A program made the translations under genes and the position numbers. From assembly GCF_030247195.1 (NCBI RefSeq), contig NC_080672.1, forward strand, positions 158,479,167-158,543,166: a stretch of DNA of 64,000 nucleotides, written 5' to 3'. This DNA comes from Topomyia yanbarensis. Its lineage: Eukaryota > Arthropoda > Insecta > Diptera > Culicidae. Numbering within the stretch: position 1 is the first letter of the stretch; each line of letters begins with the position of its first letter. The notes beneath the pieces were generated by a model. It was not told the origin of the DNA. It was given only the letters and a program-made list of their open reading frames with translations, and searched no databases. Shown piece after piece: positions 1 through 10,768 of the stretch.

Positions 1-1487
1 TATGCTTACCATTACTTCCCAGCTTTAAATTCTAAAATTTAAAAAAGATGCTGAAGGGGGTAGTGGGGATAAAAGTGATCGTTCTAATGCTTTCTTTTCA
101 AGCTGCCAGTTTTGATTTGAAAAGAAAGCATTACATCAATCACTTTGAAATCGATATTGAAAAGCGAACATCATGAAATCAATATCATTTGCTAGTAAAC
201 TCAACCGACCTTGCAGCCCAAAAATTGCTTGGGCAGGGCACGACAGTCAGCGAAGAAATGTACTTCCAAAAATGGGCACCCGCCCGTTTCCAATGGCCAG
301 ATTAGAGTGCTAGTGGGGCGTTGCAGATAACACGATAGAAAAACATGCCTATAAGGTGCCGAAACATCAAACGAAAGACACGTTTTAGGAATTGATCCCT
401 GGCTGGTCTTCTGAACGACGGCATGTGTACAGATCCGGCTCGGCTGAATTTGGTACTGCAAGTCACCGTTTCAAATCGAAATTGACGCCCCACTCGATGG
501 GAAAAGGTTTGGCCGTTCCCTATACGATTATTGTTTGTTAGTGTGACCCAGTTTGAATTGGTGCGGCCACGGTTATTAGGCTCGTCACAAGCAGTTCTCC
601 TAATAACTATATTTTGTAATTTTTAGTATTCAAAACGTAGGCCTATAGACAAGTGTAGAAATCGACTCTAGCGATTTTGAGTTCAATCAGGGCCACATCA
701 TCCGTAAACCGAAAATCCGTTAAAACAATTATGAAATCTTGATTCGACAAAATACTCTCACTCGTTTCACCCTTTCAGTTTAGCTAGACGAGCTCGAAAT
801 TTGCTGACACCCATTTGCCCCCCTCATTCACACGTCGTCGACCAATCGGTAGTCAGTTTCCCCGATCAGAAGTCACAAACCAAGAGCCAATGACTGGAAT
901 GCCAATGGACAGCTAAACATGACCTCGCAATAAAGTTTTCCACTTCTGCTCTCTAACTGCTGCAGTCTAACATCATCGACAGGCTGCGGCTCATTCATGG
1001 TGCGATGACTTGGCATAATGGAAAAGAATATAAAAAAATGTATAGAACAAACCCCCAAATAACAGTTTATTAATGGGATGATCCTTCAAACGACCGGGGC
1101 ATTTTCGAGCTCGAACTGGTGCTGGTGTTTTATTCCAGTCACATCCTCGTATCCGAGTCAGTTCAGAGAAGCCAAATACGAACACTGGCCACATCCCGGC
1201 AATGTAGCACAATCTGTGTTGAAGTTCTGTCCAGCTAGCGACTGGATCAAAGCTATTGTTGTATCACGCCTGCGAAGTTTTTCGGTAATGGGTCGTATAA
1301 AATTTTACGCTCCCTTAACAGCGCTCGGTGTCCGGATCAGCTAGCCTACATTTTGAGCGAAAAATCGAAAATGTTGCTTTTGGTTTTGTGCTATCATTGG
1401 GTATCCGAAAAAAATGCTGACCTTTACTTAAATTGTTGATGTACTGTTGCATGCATTATACAATATGTATATGAAACATAATATGTA
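1..1487. other. Non-coding stretch, no gene recognised
   Basis: No frame has a recognisable protein; open frames are short and AT-rich. The one structured item is the hairpin at 72-146, listed separately. The part around 780-1000 is less AT-rich but shows no clear gene. Confidence 0.5.
72..146. other. Strong hairpin, miRNA-precursor-like
   Basis: A 16-bp perfect stem pairs 86-101 with 117-132 across a 15-nt loop. Below it a 6 x 6 internal loop is followed by a further 8-bp stem (72-79 with 139-146). The ~75-nt size and imperfect lower stem are typical of insect miRNA precursors. A remnant of a small palindromic MITE is equally possible. No expression evidence is available. Confidence 0.4.
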
Positions 1488-2325
1488 GGGGAACCCGGGG
1501 CTATTCGGACCTACTTAAGCAGATCGCCCTTTTAGGTAGATAGATGTGAAAAAAGTTACCGGTCAAAAGTCCTAATTGTTAGTTTGAAACCTCAGCTACA
1601 TTTTGGTGCCATAAAAGCTCATTTGCACCTCTCAATGGCAGCGCTAGGCGACGATTTGCAAACCTCTACTTTTTTCCAGCCTTTTACAATGTAGGGGTAA
1701 TTAGGACCTCCCTACGGGGCAATTCAGACCGTCATTTTTCTTTAATTTTGGAATTATGCTTACCTATGAATTAGTTACAAGAGACACTCCTTAAGAAGCA
1801 AAAATATAAATAGAATACTTTACAAAAACTTAATCTGGTATGTCACAGCTGTCGATTGGCGGCCAATGTATTTTCTTTGCTGGGGCGTGTGCAATGGTGT
1901 GCGCAGCCGCAAGCCGCTGAACGGTGGTTGATGGAATAGGGGGTCCGAATAGCCCCGTATGCTCATATCGTACAAAAGTGCTGAGCGCCTCGAAAATATC
2001 TCTATTTTCACCCAAACAAAAATCATTCGATAAAATAGAAGTCTCAAGCTTTCCAAAACACTTACCTTTTATTTTTTCACTTTTATTTGTTGGTTTAATC
2101 ACGATTTTTCTCCATTATAATGATTTTTGTTTTGAGAATGGCAAAACAACGAAACACAATGTATCTCCTTTCTACAACGAACAAAGAAGCAATATCAGCT
2201 CTCAAAATTAATGTTTCAGGATAGCGGTTCCAAGAATATGTACGATAGTTAGAAAGACCTGCTATTTTCTGAGAAATCGAGGGGGTCCGAATTACCCCCA
2301 CTGTCTTAATAGCCCCGAGATCCCC
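1488..2325 (+). mobile_element. TIR element, family A (GGGGAACCCGGGGCTATTCGG)
   Basis: TA dinucleotides at 1486-1487 and 2326-2327 flank inverted termini that begin GGGGA and continue CGGGGCTATT. The phrase TTCGGACC or its complement recurs inside. Other copies lie at 10041, 13268 (and its two array repeats) and 42048. The open frames inside are not recognisable as a transposase, so this is a non-autonomous TA-inserting element of Tc1/mariner style. The superfamily is inferred from the TA target. Confidence 0.75.
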
Positions 2326-2470
2326 TATATAATATTATAATTTGATGAGCCCGCGTCTAGAATTATATAGTGTAGCATTAGCATATCTCTACCCAAACCA
2401 ACTAATACAGAGATTCATGGTTCCAATGTGTTGTTCCCTGCATTAAAATCATGCGAAATAGCGATTTGTA

Positions 2471-2730
2471 GGGTAAGGTGGGGCAAATCCGACCCAGTAA
2501 ATGGTTTTGGCTGTAAAATGCTCATTTTACATCGGAGTCATTTTATACACCAAATCAAAAGGTAAGACTTCTGGGCAACTTTCGCATTTTATTCGTATCT
2601 TGGAAAAAAAAACTTTGAGATACAAGCGTTTTACGAAAACATTCATTTTTTCTGTTTTCGAAAATGGTGGGGTAACCCGACCGCCTATGTTTTTGGGTGA
2701 TTTAGTACAGATATTACTCAAATTTTAGGG
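2471..2730. mobile_element. MITE fragment, GGGGCAAATCCGACC type
   Basis: After a TA at 2469-2470 the sequence opens with a GGGGCAAATCCGACCC phrase, and a variant (GGGGTAACCCGACC) recurs near 2670. No matching far terminus was found, so it is probably a truncated copy. Confidence 0.45.
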
Positions 2731-2901
2731 TTTTTAATGATAAATTAATGAATGTTATTGTATGTTATATTATTGAATTGTAACATGAAGAAAATGGAAT
2801 TCAATGTCAATCTTGGAAGGACAAAACCACGCAGTAGCACGTAAAGGTATTCCCATTTGCATCGGAGCAATTGTTCGACGAATACTATATTCATACTATA
2901 T

Positions 2902-3200
2902 ACACACCAAGAAAAAATAGTGTAAATTTACGTCTCCTGAGCCTGACATACACGAGCATCAAAAAAGACTTAGTTTTACGTTTGATTTTAATTTTACATG
3001 ACGTTTTATTTCGTAAATCATGTAATTTTACTCCTCATACAGCTTTTGTTCTGACTGGTAGAAAGTGTAATTGTATGTCATTGCGCATGTAAAGTAAACG
3101 GAACACGGCAATGTTCCGTCATTTCGTAAATTACGGTTTGTTGAATTGTGTCATGTTTGCAATTACGTCAACGATAAAATTCATTTTTTTTTTTGTGTGA
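2902..3200. mobile_element. Small MITE with CACAC...AAAAAAT termini
   Basis: The left end CACACCAAGAAAAAAT is matched inversely by an AT-run ending in TTGTGTG near 3200. The interior is rich in GTAAATTTAC-like words. No target duplication is clear. Confidence 0.5.
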
Positions 3201-3895
3201 AGGCAAACGTGTTCTATGCAATTTACCATAAAAACATGAAGTTGTTTGTCGCAGTGCGCTTGAATATTTCATTTTAAACCACTGCGATGGGATATTGTTT
3301 TGAACATAACACTCGGGAAGAATCGCGTCGATTAACAATCGGGCGACTATATAAAAGTTAAAAGCTAGTACTTTCAGTATGTTATGACGTTGATTGCTCC
3401 TTTTTGCTCCTTAACAAGTTATTTAAAGTGAAAATTACCCTAAAAATATCGTTAAATTTGCAATATCTTTTTAAATTCAACAGATAGGAAGTAACTATGT
3501 TCGGCAATAATATGTGTTTCAATACAGCAAACAATTTTGTGGAAGATTCCAAAAATATAGGAGAATGTCTAAAAAAGTTATAATGAAAAAACTAATTTTA
3601 AGGGGTCTTCCGTATAATATGTTCCATAACTTGTAATATATTAAAGATAGATATATGATGTCTTCAGCAATTTATTTTGTAGTTACTTTAGCTACGACTT
3701 TGCAGAAGGGACAAAGTCTTTATCTTAATTAGTTCGGAAAATAAATTTCGTATATCACTTATAGGTGAATTAATCACTGAACGGTATACTCCTGTGGATA
3801 AGAACAGCAACTTTTCCGAATAGATGATACTTGTAAAGTTAACGGTTTAGACGCTATTAATTTTGAGCACGAAAACGACGTTTTAAAACACTATG
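3201..3895. other. AT-rich stretch, no gene seen
   Basis: No recognisable coding frame or element termini. Confidence 0.4.
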
Positions 3896-4112
3896 CATCT
3901 GTATCCGCTTATGTTGAAGTAACTAGAACAAAAAAAGTTTTTGTTTTTTATTCGCTCAGGTGCCCAACATCGCCTCTAGGCGGCTTACTTATTTTAGAGC
4001 TTTAATGAAAAATCCATTGCTTACAAGAATTATCAACATTATTTTATTTTTTCTTATCATGAAGCCCACATACAAAAGTTTTTTCAAGTTAAAATTGGGC
4101 ACTAGAGGGTTA
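3896..4112 (+). repeat. Interspersed repeat, family G
   Basis: Closely similar to 62804-63028 and, inverted, to part of 61227-61640. The hallmark is a near-palindrome CCGCCTCTAGGCGG after GGTGCCCAAC. The end is GGGCACTAGAGGGTTAA, a partial inverse of the left region. Confidence 0.7.
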
Positions 4113-4871
4113 AGTTCGCGAGCAACATTGCTAAATGCAACAAGCCACTTTCTGAAATAATTGCAAAATTATAGCTTGTGGTCTGCGGGTAAATTTTACA
4201 ACTATTCTTCAAAATAGCATACATTGCCGTAAGCTCCAAAGGCTTACTAGCTCTTGTTAAAGCAGTTTAGAAAAAAAGCATATTTCAAATTGTGGATAAA
4301 GAAAACAATTATTCGAGAATAAAATTATCACTAACTGAAAAAAGTCAGTAAAGTCATATAAATCTTATTACAAATTTATCTGGACGTTGTTTTTAGAAAC
4401 CTACTCTTTCTTCCTAGAAACGTTTTATTTTGTTGTTGTCCATACTGTATAATAGGTAAATCATTGGTGCCTTCTTTCTCGAGTTATATAAATGAAAAAC
4501 ATTTTGGTCAACGAAAGTAAATGACAAACATGACAATTCGTGAACCAATGACAACCTATGGTCGCGAAATCAAAGAAGATATGTAGCATTTTCTACAAAA
4601 AAAAATGCTTTGGATTGAATTTTTGTACATTTTACAAGAATTCTGGCAGCAAATCGATAGTGCTCGGGTTCAACCGTTATGTGTCCGACGCGGTACCCGG
4701 GTACCTTTTTAGTTTTCAATTAATGAAATTCCCAGGTTTTATCCATAGCCGGAAATTGCAACTTTGTGACATATTAGAACTTCACTAAGTCAAGCTTTTG
4801 GGTTAATAATATTGTTGACGTAGTAAGGGGGGAGTGAGGAGGGGCTCCTGAATTTTTTTTACTACGTAATA
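4113..4871. other. AT-rich stretch, no gene seen
   Basis: No recognisable gene. A GGTACCCGGGTACC palindrome at about 4693 resembles the terminus of the neighbouring foldback element and may be a fragment of it. Confidence 0.35.
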
Positions 4872-5499
4872 GGCCGACGTGGGTACCTGGGTACCCGCAA
4901 AACTGACATACCAATAACTAAGGTAATTTCCAACCGATTTTGATACTTTTTGGTGTTTTGGATTCAGGAACTCATCCACTTTTAGACTTTGTAAAAATGG
5001 TTCCCGCGAATCCGGATTTCCGGAAGCATGTTCCAGTGCTGGGATACTATTTGTGAATTTGAATGGAATACCAGCAATATGAGTATCAAAATTCTTGGAA
5101 TTGCATCAGTAGGCTATATTTCGTGGTTTTGGAACCACTTGGTGATTTGACCTCGGAACGGATATTCCGGAGCAGGTACCCGTGGGACCGTGAGTGGCCA
5201 TTCCATTCCAATTCCATTTTTCAAACTACCGTAGGGTCCCGTAACAACAAATAACAGACTTCCGAAACAATTTGAAGAGTTACTCATATTGCTAGGACAT
5301 TATTAAAATTTATAAATCATACCCTGGAACATTACTCCGGAAAATCCAGATTACCAAGAACTAGATCTCTTCATCCGGCTCAATTTTACAGAATTGAAAA
5401 GTAGACGAGTTCCTGAATCCAAAACACCTAAAAGTGTCCAAATCGGTTGAAGGAAGCCATAGTTATGAGCATTTCAATTTGTGGGTACCCTCGTCGGCC
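4872..5499. mobile_element. Foldback element with ~240-bp arms
   Basis: The left end GGCCGACGTGGGTACC is matched inversely by GGGTACCCTCGTCGGCC at 5483-5499. Similarity continues inward for more than 200 bp, including a shared GTGTTTTGGATTCAGGAACT block at about 4952 and, inverted, 5408. Two long imperfect arms make most of the 628 bp. No transposase and no clear target duplication are visible. Confidence 0.75.
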
Positions 5500-6497
5500 T
5501 GAGGTGTTTTTTGTTGGACACAACAGTTAACAAGAATTCTGCTGGAAACGTCCATTTACTTGGTTCCGCTAGTTTTACTTGGTTCCGCTCTGACAGAAAC
5601 CTGACGGAACGGCTTCTGCCAGAGAATTGGATGTCAGGGGAGATTTTGATTCGATGCCGAAAGTTGTCGGAAATACTAGATCAATAAATGGCTCGAATTT
5701 GAAAGTCATATTCTAATATTTCTAAAAATCGATTTGATTTATTTTGGGTATTTAGATTCAAAATGGAATCTGTTTCTTTTTAGATCTGGTGGAATAAGGA
5801 CAGTGTCTAATTTGAACAGCGAAATACATTTGGTGATAGAAATTTTTAAACTATTCATTTTTATACAGTTATGGAAAATAATAAATGAGATGTTATAGAC
5901 GAATTTCGCGCCAACTCGAACAAATGTTGGCAGCACCCTCTCAGATTTTAATAAAACTTTCTGTAAATGAGAAATTTGTCACAAAAAGCCACTTTGCATA
6001 CTTTGTTTTTCCAAAAATGATCTAGGCTGTCTTTTGAAAAAGGCCAAACTTCTTTTACCAATTTTTTTCAAATGACTTTAGTCTAAAAATGACAAATCCT
6101 ACAAAAAACTGTTGTAGTGATTTTCACAAAACTAGTCAAATGTTTGAATAAAAATATTGGAAAAAATCTTCATCGACTGAAAAAAAATCGATTTTAAAAA
6201 TTTAAAGTCGATTTACAAAAAAATCATATTAGATATGGATGACATTTTGTTCCAAGATAGGTGATTATGTTCCCTACCTACCGCCATAATTTTAAGTTAG
6301 ACACTTTCAAGGAAAAAAGTTATTAAACTATTTCTTGTCCAAACTGAATTTTTTTCTTCAGGTATTTTTATCGAAAACTAAACCAATGAAATAATCATCT
6401 CAGAATCCATTTTCCCAAATACTAGTTGTCTTATACATGCAAAAAGTATCAGTAACGAATTTGGTATTTATTCATAACAAACTTGAATGAAGACTGA
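5500..6497. other. AT-rich stretch, nothing recognised
   Basis: Poly-A and poly-T rich sequence with no recognisable gene or repeat termini. Confidence 0.35.
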
Positions 6498-6834
6498 AAG
6501 ACTGCAGCTCATTTTTTCATCTCAAAACTGATAAATTTTATGAAACAATTGACAAACTTGTCTAAAATTTATTTTATGTCTGATGGAGCAGCAGCACAAT
6601 ACAAAAATGAAAACTTCGCAAGCTTGTGTAGATTTCAGTCAATGTACGAAATAAGTGCAGAATGGCATTTTTTGCAACATCCCATGAAAAGGACCCTGTG
6701 ATGCTATTGGTGGCACTCTCAAGCGAATTGCAAAAGGAGCCAGTCTTGCTCGCGACTATGAAAATACCACAACAACTCCCCGAAAGTTATCTAACTGGGA
6801 AATTGAACAAAGTGATAAAAATATCAAAAATTAA
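6498..6834 (+). pseudogene. Decayed gene: SDG...QYKN / WHFFATSH / CDAIGGTLKR family
   Basis: Three frames read in succession give a conserved-looking protein. Frame one, from 6498, contains SKIYFMSDGAAAQYKNENF and ends in SAEWHF. A second short frame gives HFFATSH, and a third, 6691-6834, gives GPCDAIGGTLKRIAKGASLA and ends at TAA. I recall this order (SDG..QYKN, then WHFFATSHGKGPCDGIGGTVKR) from a widespread, poorly characterised arthropod family, often transposon-associated. One base is missing in the T-run at about 6667 and another near 6688, so it is broken. Function is not known to me, and the family match is from memory. Confidence 0.55.
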
Positions 6835-7389
6835 TTTTTTGCTACATATTAATTGAACAGTACTACAAAATGTCAGAAGAACTCTAAGAATTGTATAATA
6901 ACGCCAAAACAATATCTGATACTCAGAAATTCCACAGTTTTGTGCATATTCCTGGTAGCAAAGTAGAGACGAAAAGGTATTGTAATTCAGAAGACGAACC
7001 AAAAATATTTTCCTTGTACAGAAAGAATACAAAATAGCATGCATGAAGATAGTTTTAAACAAATGTTATAAATAAAAATAAATAAATAATTATGTAAAAT
7101 TGAATACATAATGTTGTGGTGGTTATTTCTTTCCTTGATCCTTCTTCTTTTGGCGATAGTTCGCCAAATTGAATTGAAAAAATAAAAATGTTCGTCGACC
7201 CTCGGTGGATTATTTTCAAACAAGTCTTAAATTAAAGGTAAAAAGATCTGCTATCGAATATCGAAAGATTCAGCGATGCTTATTTTTTTGTAATAAGGTC
7301 ATTTTATATACACACCGTGGACCGATTCAGTGGTAACAAATCTGCATGCTACATGTGCTAATGCGAAACTTCCTAGCCGATTTATTTAA
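6835..7389. other. AT-rich stretch, no gene seen
   Basis: No recognisable protein on either strand. It follows the pseudogene directly and may hold decayed 3' sequence of it. Confidence 0.35.
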
Positions 7390-7835
7390 AACTTTTATGC
7401 ACATTCTATACCAAACCTATGTTGAGTTTTCGAAATATTTTAACAATTTAGGAGTTTTTTCACTCATAAAATGGCGGAATTGCTATTTTTCACGAGAAAT
7501 TCCGCATATGAGTAAAAACCCCCTTATTTGAAAAAAATGTTAAAGAAACTTCAACGTAGGGGTTAGATATTTTATACATAGATTATGTATGTAAAGTTAG
7601 AAATAAATCGGTTAAGCGATTTTTGAATGGCAGTTCACACCGCAAATCGTGTTTTTTCTAGAGACGTTCTACAAAAAGCTTCGTCACCGAAGTCGATTGT
7701 CGATATTTTTGCATAGAAAAAATACAGAATGCTATTAAAATGATTCATTATAATGTACAAAGGTTTTGATCGATTCGCTTCACCCAAATTTATAAAAATT
7801 TCACAAAAAATGTTTTTTTACGCTGAAACTCATAA
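7390..7835. mobile_element. Foldback element, family F (copy 3)
   Basis: Carries the family F core (GACGTTCTACAAAAAGCTTCG, then TCGATATTTTTGCATAGAAAA) and ends with the inverse of TTTCAGCGT. A shortened left arm precedes it. It is related to 36738-37371 and 40541-42003. Confidence 0.6.
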
Positions 7836-8540
7836 TTAACCCACCACATTAAAAGTGAAATGTGTGGAATACGCGATACATCGGGTGGACAAGTCCCCCG
7901 CGACCACATCCGTCCGTGCGATTGGTATATCTGTGCGGCACTTGGTTGTGTCCCGCTTTGTTTCTTCTAAAATAGATTAAATTTATTTTAAAAATTTGTG
8001 TAATATGTTCAGTAGCATTTTCGTTTTTGCACGGTGCTACACCGGTGCAGTTTAAAAAAGGTATAGACTGATTGCACAGGTTTGAATTAGTGTACCGGTG
8101 TAGTGCAATGTAAAAAGCGAAAATACTATTAGATAGTTTATCTAAGCAATAATCGAGCTTGTAAAACAGCCATTAAAAGTTCACCAAAAATTCCTTTTTC
8201 CGGCATGCATATCTCCCCTTAAAAGCACATATGCAGAGATATGAATGCATAATAATCATGCTCTGAAAAAGTAAATTTCAAGTCTGCTAAAAAAGTTTTG
8301 TGTGGAATGAAAACTGTGGTTTGATCGACATCTTAAATGACTTATTTTATTTAGCTCCAAAAGTGACGAGTAAAGATTAGTTGATTCATAGAAAGATTGT
8401 GATTGCTCTCGACATGCTTACACGTCATTTCGAAGTAAGTAAAAGTCTCTAATTTATTACATCTTTGAATCCCATGTGTGCTTGTATACGCGCATTGTAA
8501 TGATGTGAAGTGCTAACGATATATTTGCATGTGGTGTGAC
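7836..8540. other. Intergenic sequence upstream of the peritrophin gene
   Basis: No coding frame is recognised. It may hold distal control elements of the gene starting at 8715; AT-rich with scattered GATA-like words. Confidence 0.4.
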
Positions 8541-8550
8541 TAAGAAGGCT

Positions 8551-8640
8551 GATAGTAGATTTTATTTGCAGCAATAACCTTATCACGTCCTGTTTCGGCT
8601 ATTTAAAAGATGATCAAATGCGGAAAACTGGGCACAGTTA
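8551..8640 (+). promoter_or_regulatory. Probable core promoter with GATA sites
   Basis: A GATAG word at 8551 and an inverse TGATAAG at 8579-8585 lie upstream of a TATA-like CTATTTAAAAG at about 8599-8609. About 30 bp downstream is GGCACAGTTAGG, close to the arthropod initiator (consensus TCAGT). This places transcription start near 8633, so the ATG at 8610 would fall outside the mRNA. GATA sites are common in insect midgut promoters, which suits a peritrophin. This is inference from motif spacing. Confidence 0.5.
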
Positions 8641-8714
8641 GGTTTAATTTGTTAACGAGGTCACAAACCTACTTTGAAGTTCCTGTCCGTGAGTGGTATT
8701 GTCAAGTTAATATT

Positions 8715-9914
8715 ATGGCTTACCTCTTGGTAATATTTACATATTTCGCCTTGACCGTGAATAACATTTATTGCCTTTCAACCGAACATGACTGCCGCCA
8801 TCAAGGCTTTTTTGCAATGCAATCGGTAAGCCAAACAGAATTTATTTATTGTGCTAAAGGTATATACGGAGACTTTTACGCAATACAATACTACTGTCCT
8901 ATTGGCGAAAAGTTTTCAAATGTGCGGCAAAAGTGTATTACGGAGAGCACCATCGAATCCAGTGAAGTTTCAAAATCATTTCCGTGTCCAACGCAAGGCC
9001 GTTTCCCAAACACGGATTCCAAGGACTGCAAGACATACTATATGTGCACGACGATAAATAAGGAACATGTTGCAACAATGATGCAATGTCCTGATTCGAC
9101 CGTGTTTTCTTGGTTGACTAAAAAATGTGTAGTGAGCTTAAATTTCGCGTGCCCCAATTCTGTGAAAACTACTACGACAGAACCAACTACGGCATTTATT
9201 TTGGAAACAACTTCAAACAGTACAAGTGAGCACAAAATAGAACATCAGTGCATAGATAAAGGACGCTTTCCAAACGAAAACTCACCCGATTGTACAACGT
9301 ATTTTCTATGCGCTATTGGATTAGATGGAAGCTTTTATTCAGTATTAGCTGTGTGTCCTATAAACACTTTGTTCTCTTGGGAGTCAAAAAAATGCGTTAC
9401 AAACTCAACTTTTATTTGCCCGAACCAAGCGACAACACGAGTTCCAGAATTAACAACTGCAACCGATACAAATACATCTATATCGTCTAACACGACATCA
9501 TCAGAAGTTTCCGTAAACACTTCATGCCTTGCTACCGGACGTTATCTGAATCCAGATCAAACTGATTGCCGCACATACAGGTACTGTCTTCGGAGCACAA
9601 GTGGAGAACTGTTGGAGATTGTTTGGATGTGTCCCGCAGGAACATTGTTCAACCCAGCTGAATCGCGTTGCGCCCTTAACTACACGTGCCCGCACCCGGC
9701 AACCGTTACGCCGCAGATTACTGTAACTGAGCCATCAAGTTGCACTACAAAGGGCCGATTCCCCGATCAGAAATCGACGACCTGCGACACCTACGTGCTT
9801 TGCGTAGAAACAGCCGACGGCAGCTTCTTACAACAGGTTCACAAGTGTCCCGAACGAACACTGTTCAATCCAAGAGAAGGGAAATGCTCGTCTGATTTTA
9901 TCTGCGCAGACTAG
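8715..9914 (+). CDS. Secreted multi-domain chitin-binding peritrophin
   Basis: Intronless 399-residue protein that probably binds chitin of the gut peritrophic matrix. The open frame extends to 8610, but the Met at 8715 is chosen because a signal peptide (MAYLLVIFTYFALTV..., cleaved after about residue 22) follows it and the TATA-like box overlaps the earlier ATG. Five peritrophin-A (CBM14) domains lie at about residues 27-74, 91-146, 179-235, 271-326 and 344-397, joined by Thr/Ser-rich linkers likely to be O-glycosylated. N-glycosylation motifs also occur. Domains 2-5 carry the six-cysteine pattern and the conserved aromatic positions (for example CKTYYMC, CTTYFLC). Domain 1 has only four cysteines: positions equivalent to Cys2 and Cys6 are absent. 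The family is clear; the exact function is inferred. Confidence 0.93.
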   Translation: MAYLLVIFTYFALTVNNIYCLSTEHDCRHQGFFAMQSVSQTEFIYCAKGIYGDFYAIQYYCPIGEKFSNVRQKCITESTIESSEVSKSFPCPTQGRFPNTDSKDCKTYYMCTTINKEHVATMMQCPDSTVFSWLTKKCVVSLNFACPNSVKTTTTEPTTAFILETTSNSTSEHKIEHQCIDKGRFPNENSPDCTTYFLCAIGLDGSFYSVLAVCPINTLFSWESKKCVTNSTFICPNQATTRVPELTTATDTNTSISSNTTSSEVSVNTSCLATGRYLNPDQTDCRTYRYCLRSTSGELLEIVWMCPAGTLFNPAESRCALNYTCPHPATVTPQITVTEPSSCTTKGRFPDQKSTTCDTYVLCVETADGSFLQQVHKCPERTLFNPREGKCSSDFICAD

Positions 9915-9963
9915 AGCTGGAATCACATCAATAACTAAAAAGCATAGCAAAACGAACACTATG

Positions 9964-9976
9964 AATAAATAATAAA
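9964..9976 (+). terminator. Two polyadenylation signals
   Basis: AATAAA occurs at 9964-9969 and again at 9971-9976, about 50 bp after the peritrophin stop codon. This gives a short 3' UTR ending just before the family A element at 10041. Confidence 0.75.
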
Positions 9977-10040
9977 GAGATATGTCCTTAACATGAAAAG
10001 TTGGAGCTGCCTTTGTTTTTGTTCCAGATGACATATTTTT

Positions 10041-10768
10041 TACCCAGGGCTATGCAGACCTACCTAAGCAAATGGCCCTTTTAGGTGGATTGATGTAAAA
10101 GAATTAATCGGTCCAAGGTTCTAATTGTTAGTTTGAAAGTTCAGCTATATTTTGGTATTAAAAAAGTTCATTTGTATCACTCCATGGCAGTGCTAGGCGA
10201 CACTTTGCAAAACTGTACGTTTATCTATTCTTTCACAATGTAGAGGTAATTCGGATCACCTTACGGGGTAATTCATTTCAATTTTTTCTTTTGCAATGGA
10301 ATTATGTTTACCTATGAAATATTTATAATGAAAAATTCCTTAAAAAAAATTTTCGCTGCAAAAACTTAACCTAATTAGTAACAGCCGTCGATTGGCGCAT
10401 CACGATTTTTTTCAATCGTTTGCGTAGCCGCAAGCCGCTGAGCGGTGTTTGATGGAATAGGGGGTCCGAATAACCCCGTACGCTTATTTCACACAAAAGT
10501 GGCGAGCGTCTTAAAAGTATCTGTGTTTTCACCCAAACAAAAATGATTTCATAAAATAGGAGCCTCAAGCTCTGATGATGACAAAAAAAATTAAACATGT
10601 TGTATCTCCTTTCTAAAAAACCAAAGGAATGAGATTCAGTTGTCAAAATTAATGTTTTAGAATAGCGGAACAACAAATATGTACGACAGTCAGAAAGTCT
10701 TATGATTTTTTGAGAAATCAAGGGTGTCCGAATTACCCCCACGGTCAAAATAGCCCCGGGTCCTCTTT
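10041..10768 (+). mobile_element. TIR element, family A (copy 2)
   Basis: Same order as 1488-2325: GGGCTATGCAGACCTACC at the left, GGTCCGAATAACCCCGTAC inside and ATAGCCCCGGGTCCTC at the right. The left terminus has lost its first few bases. It begins about 65 bp after the peritrophin poly(A) signals. Confidence 0.7.
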
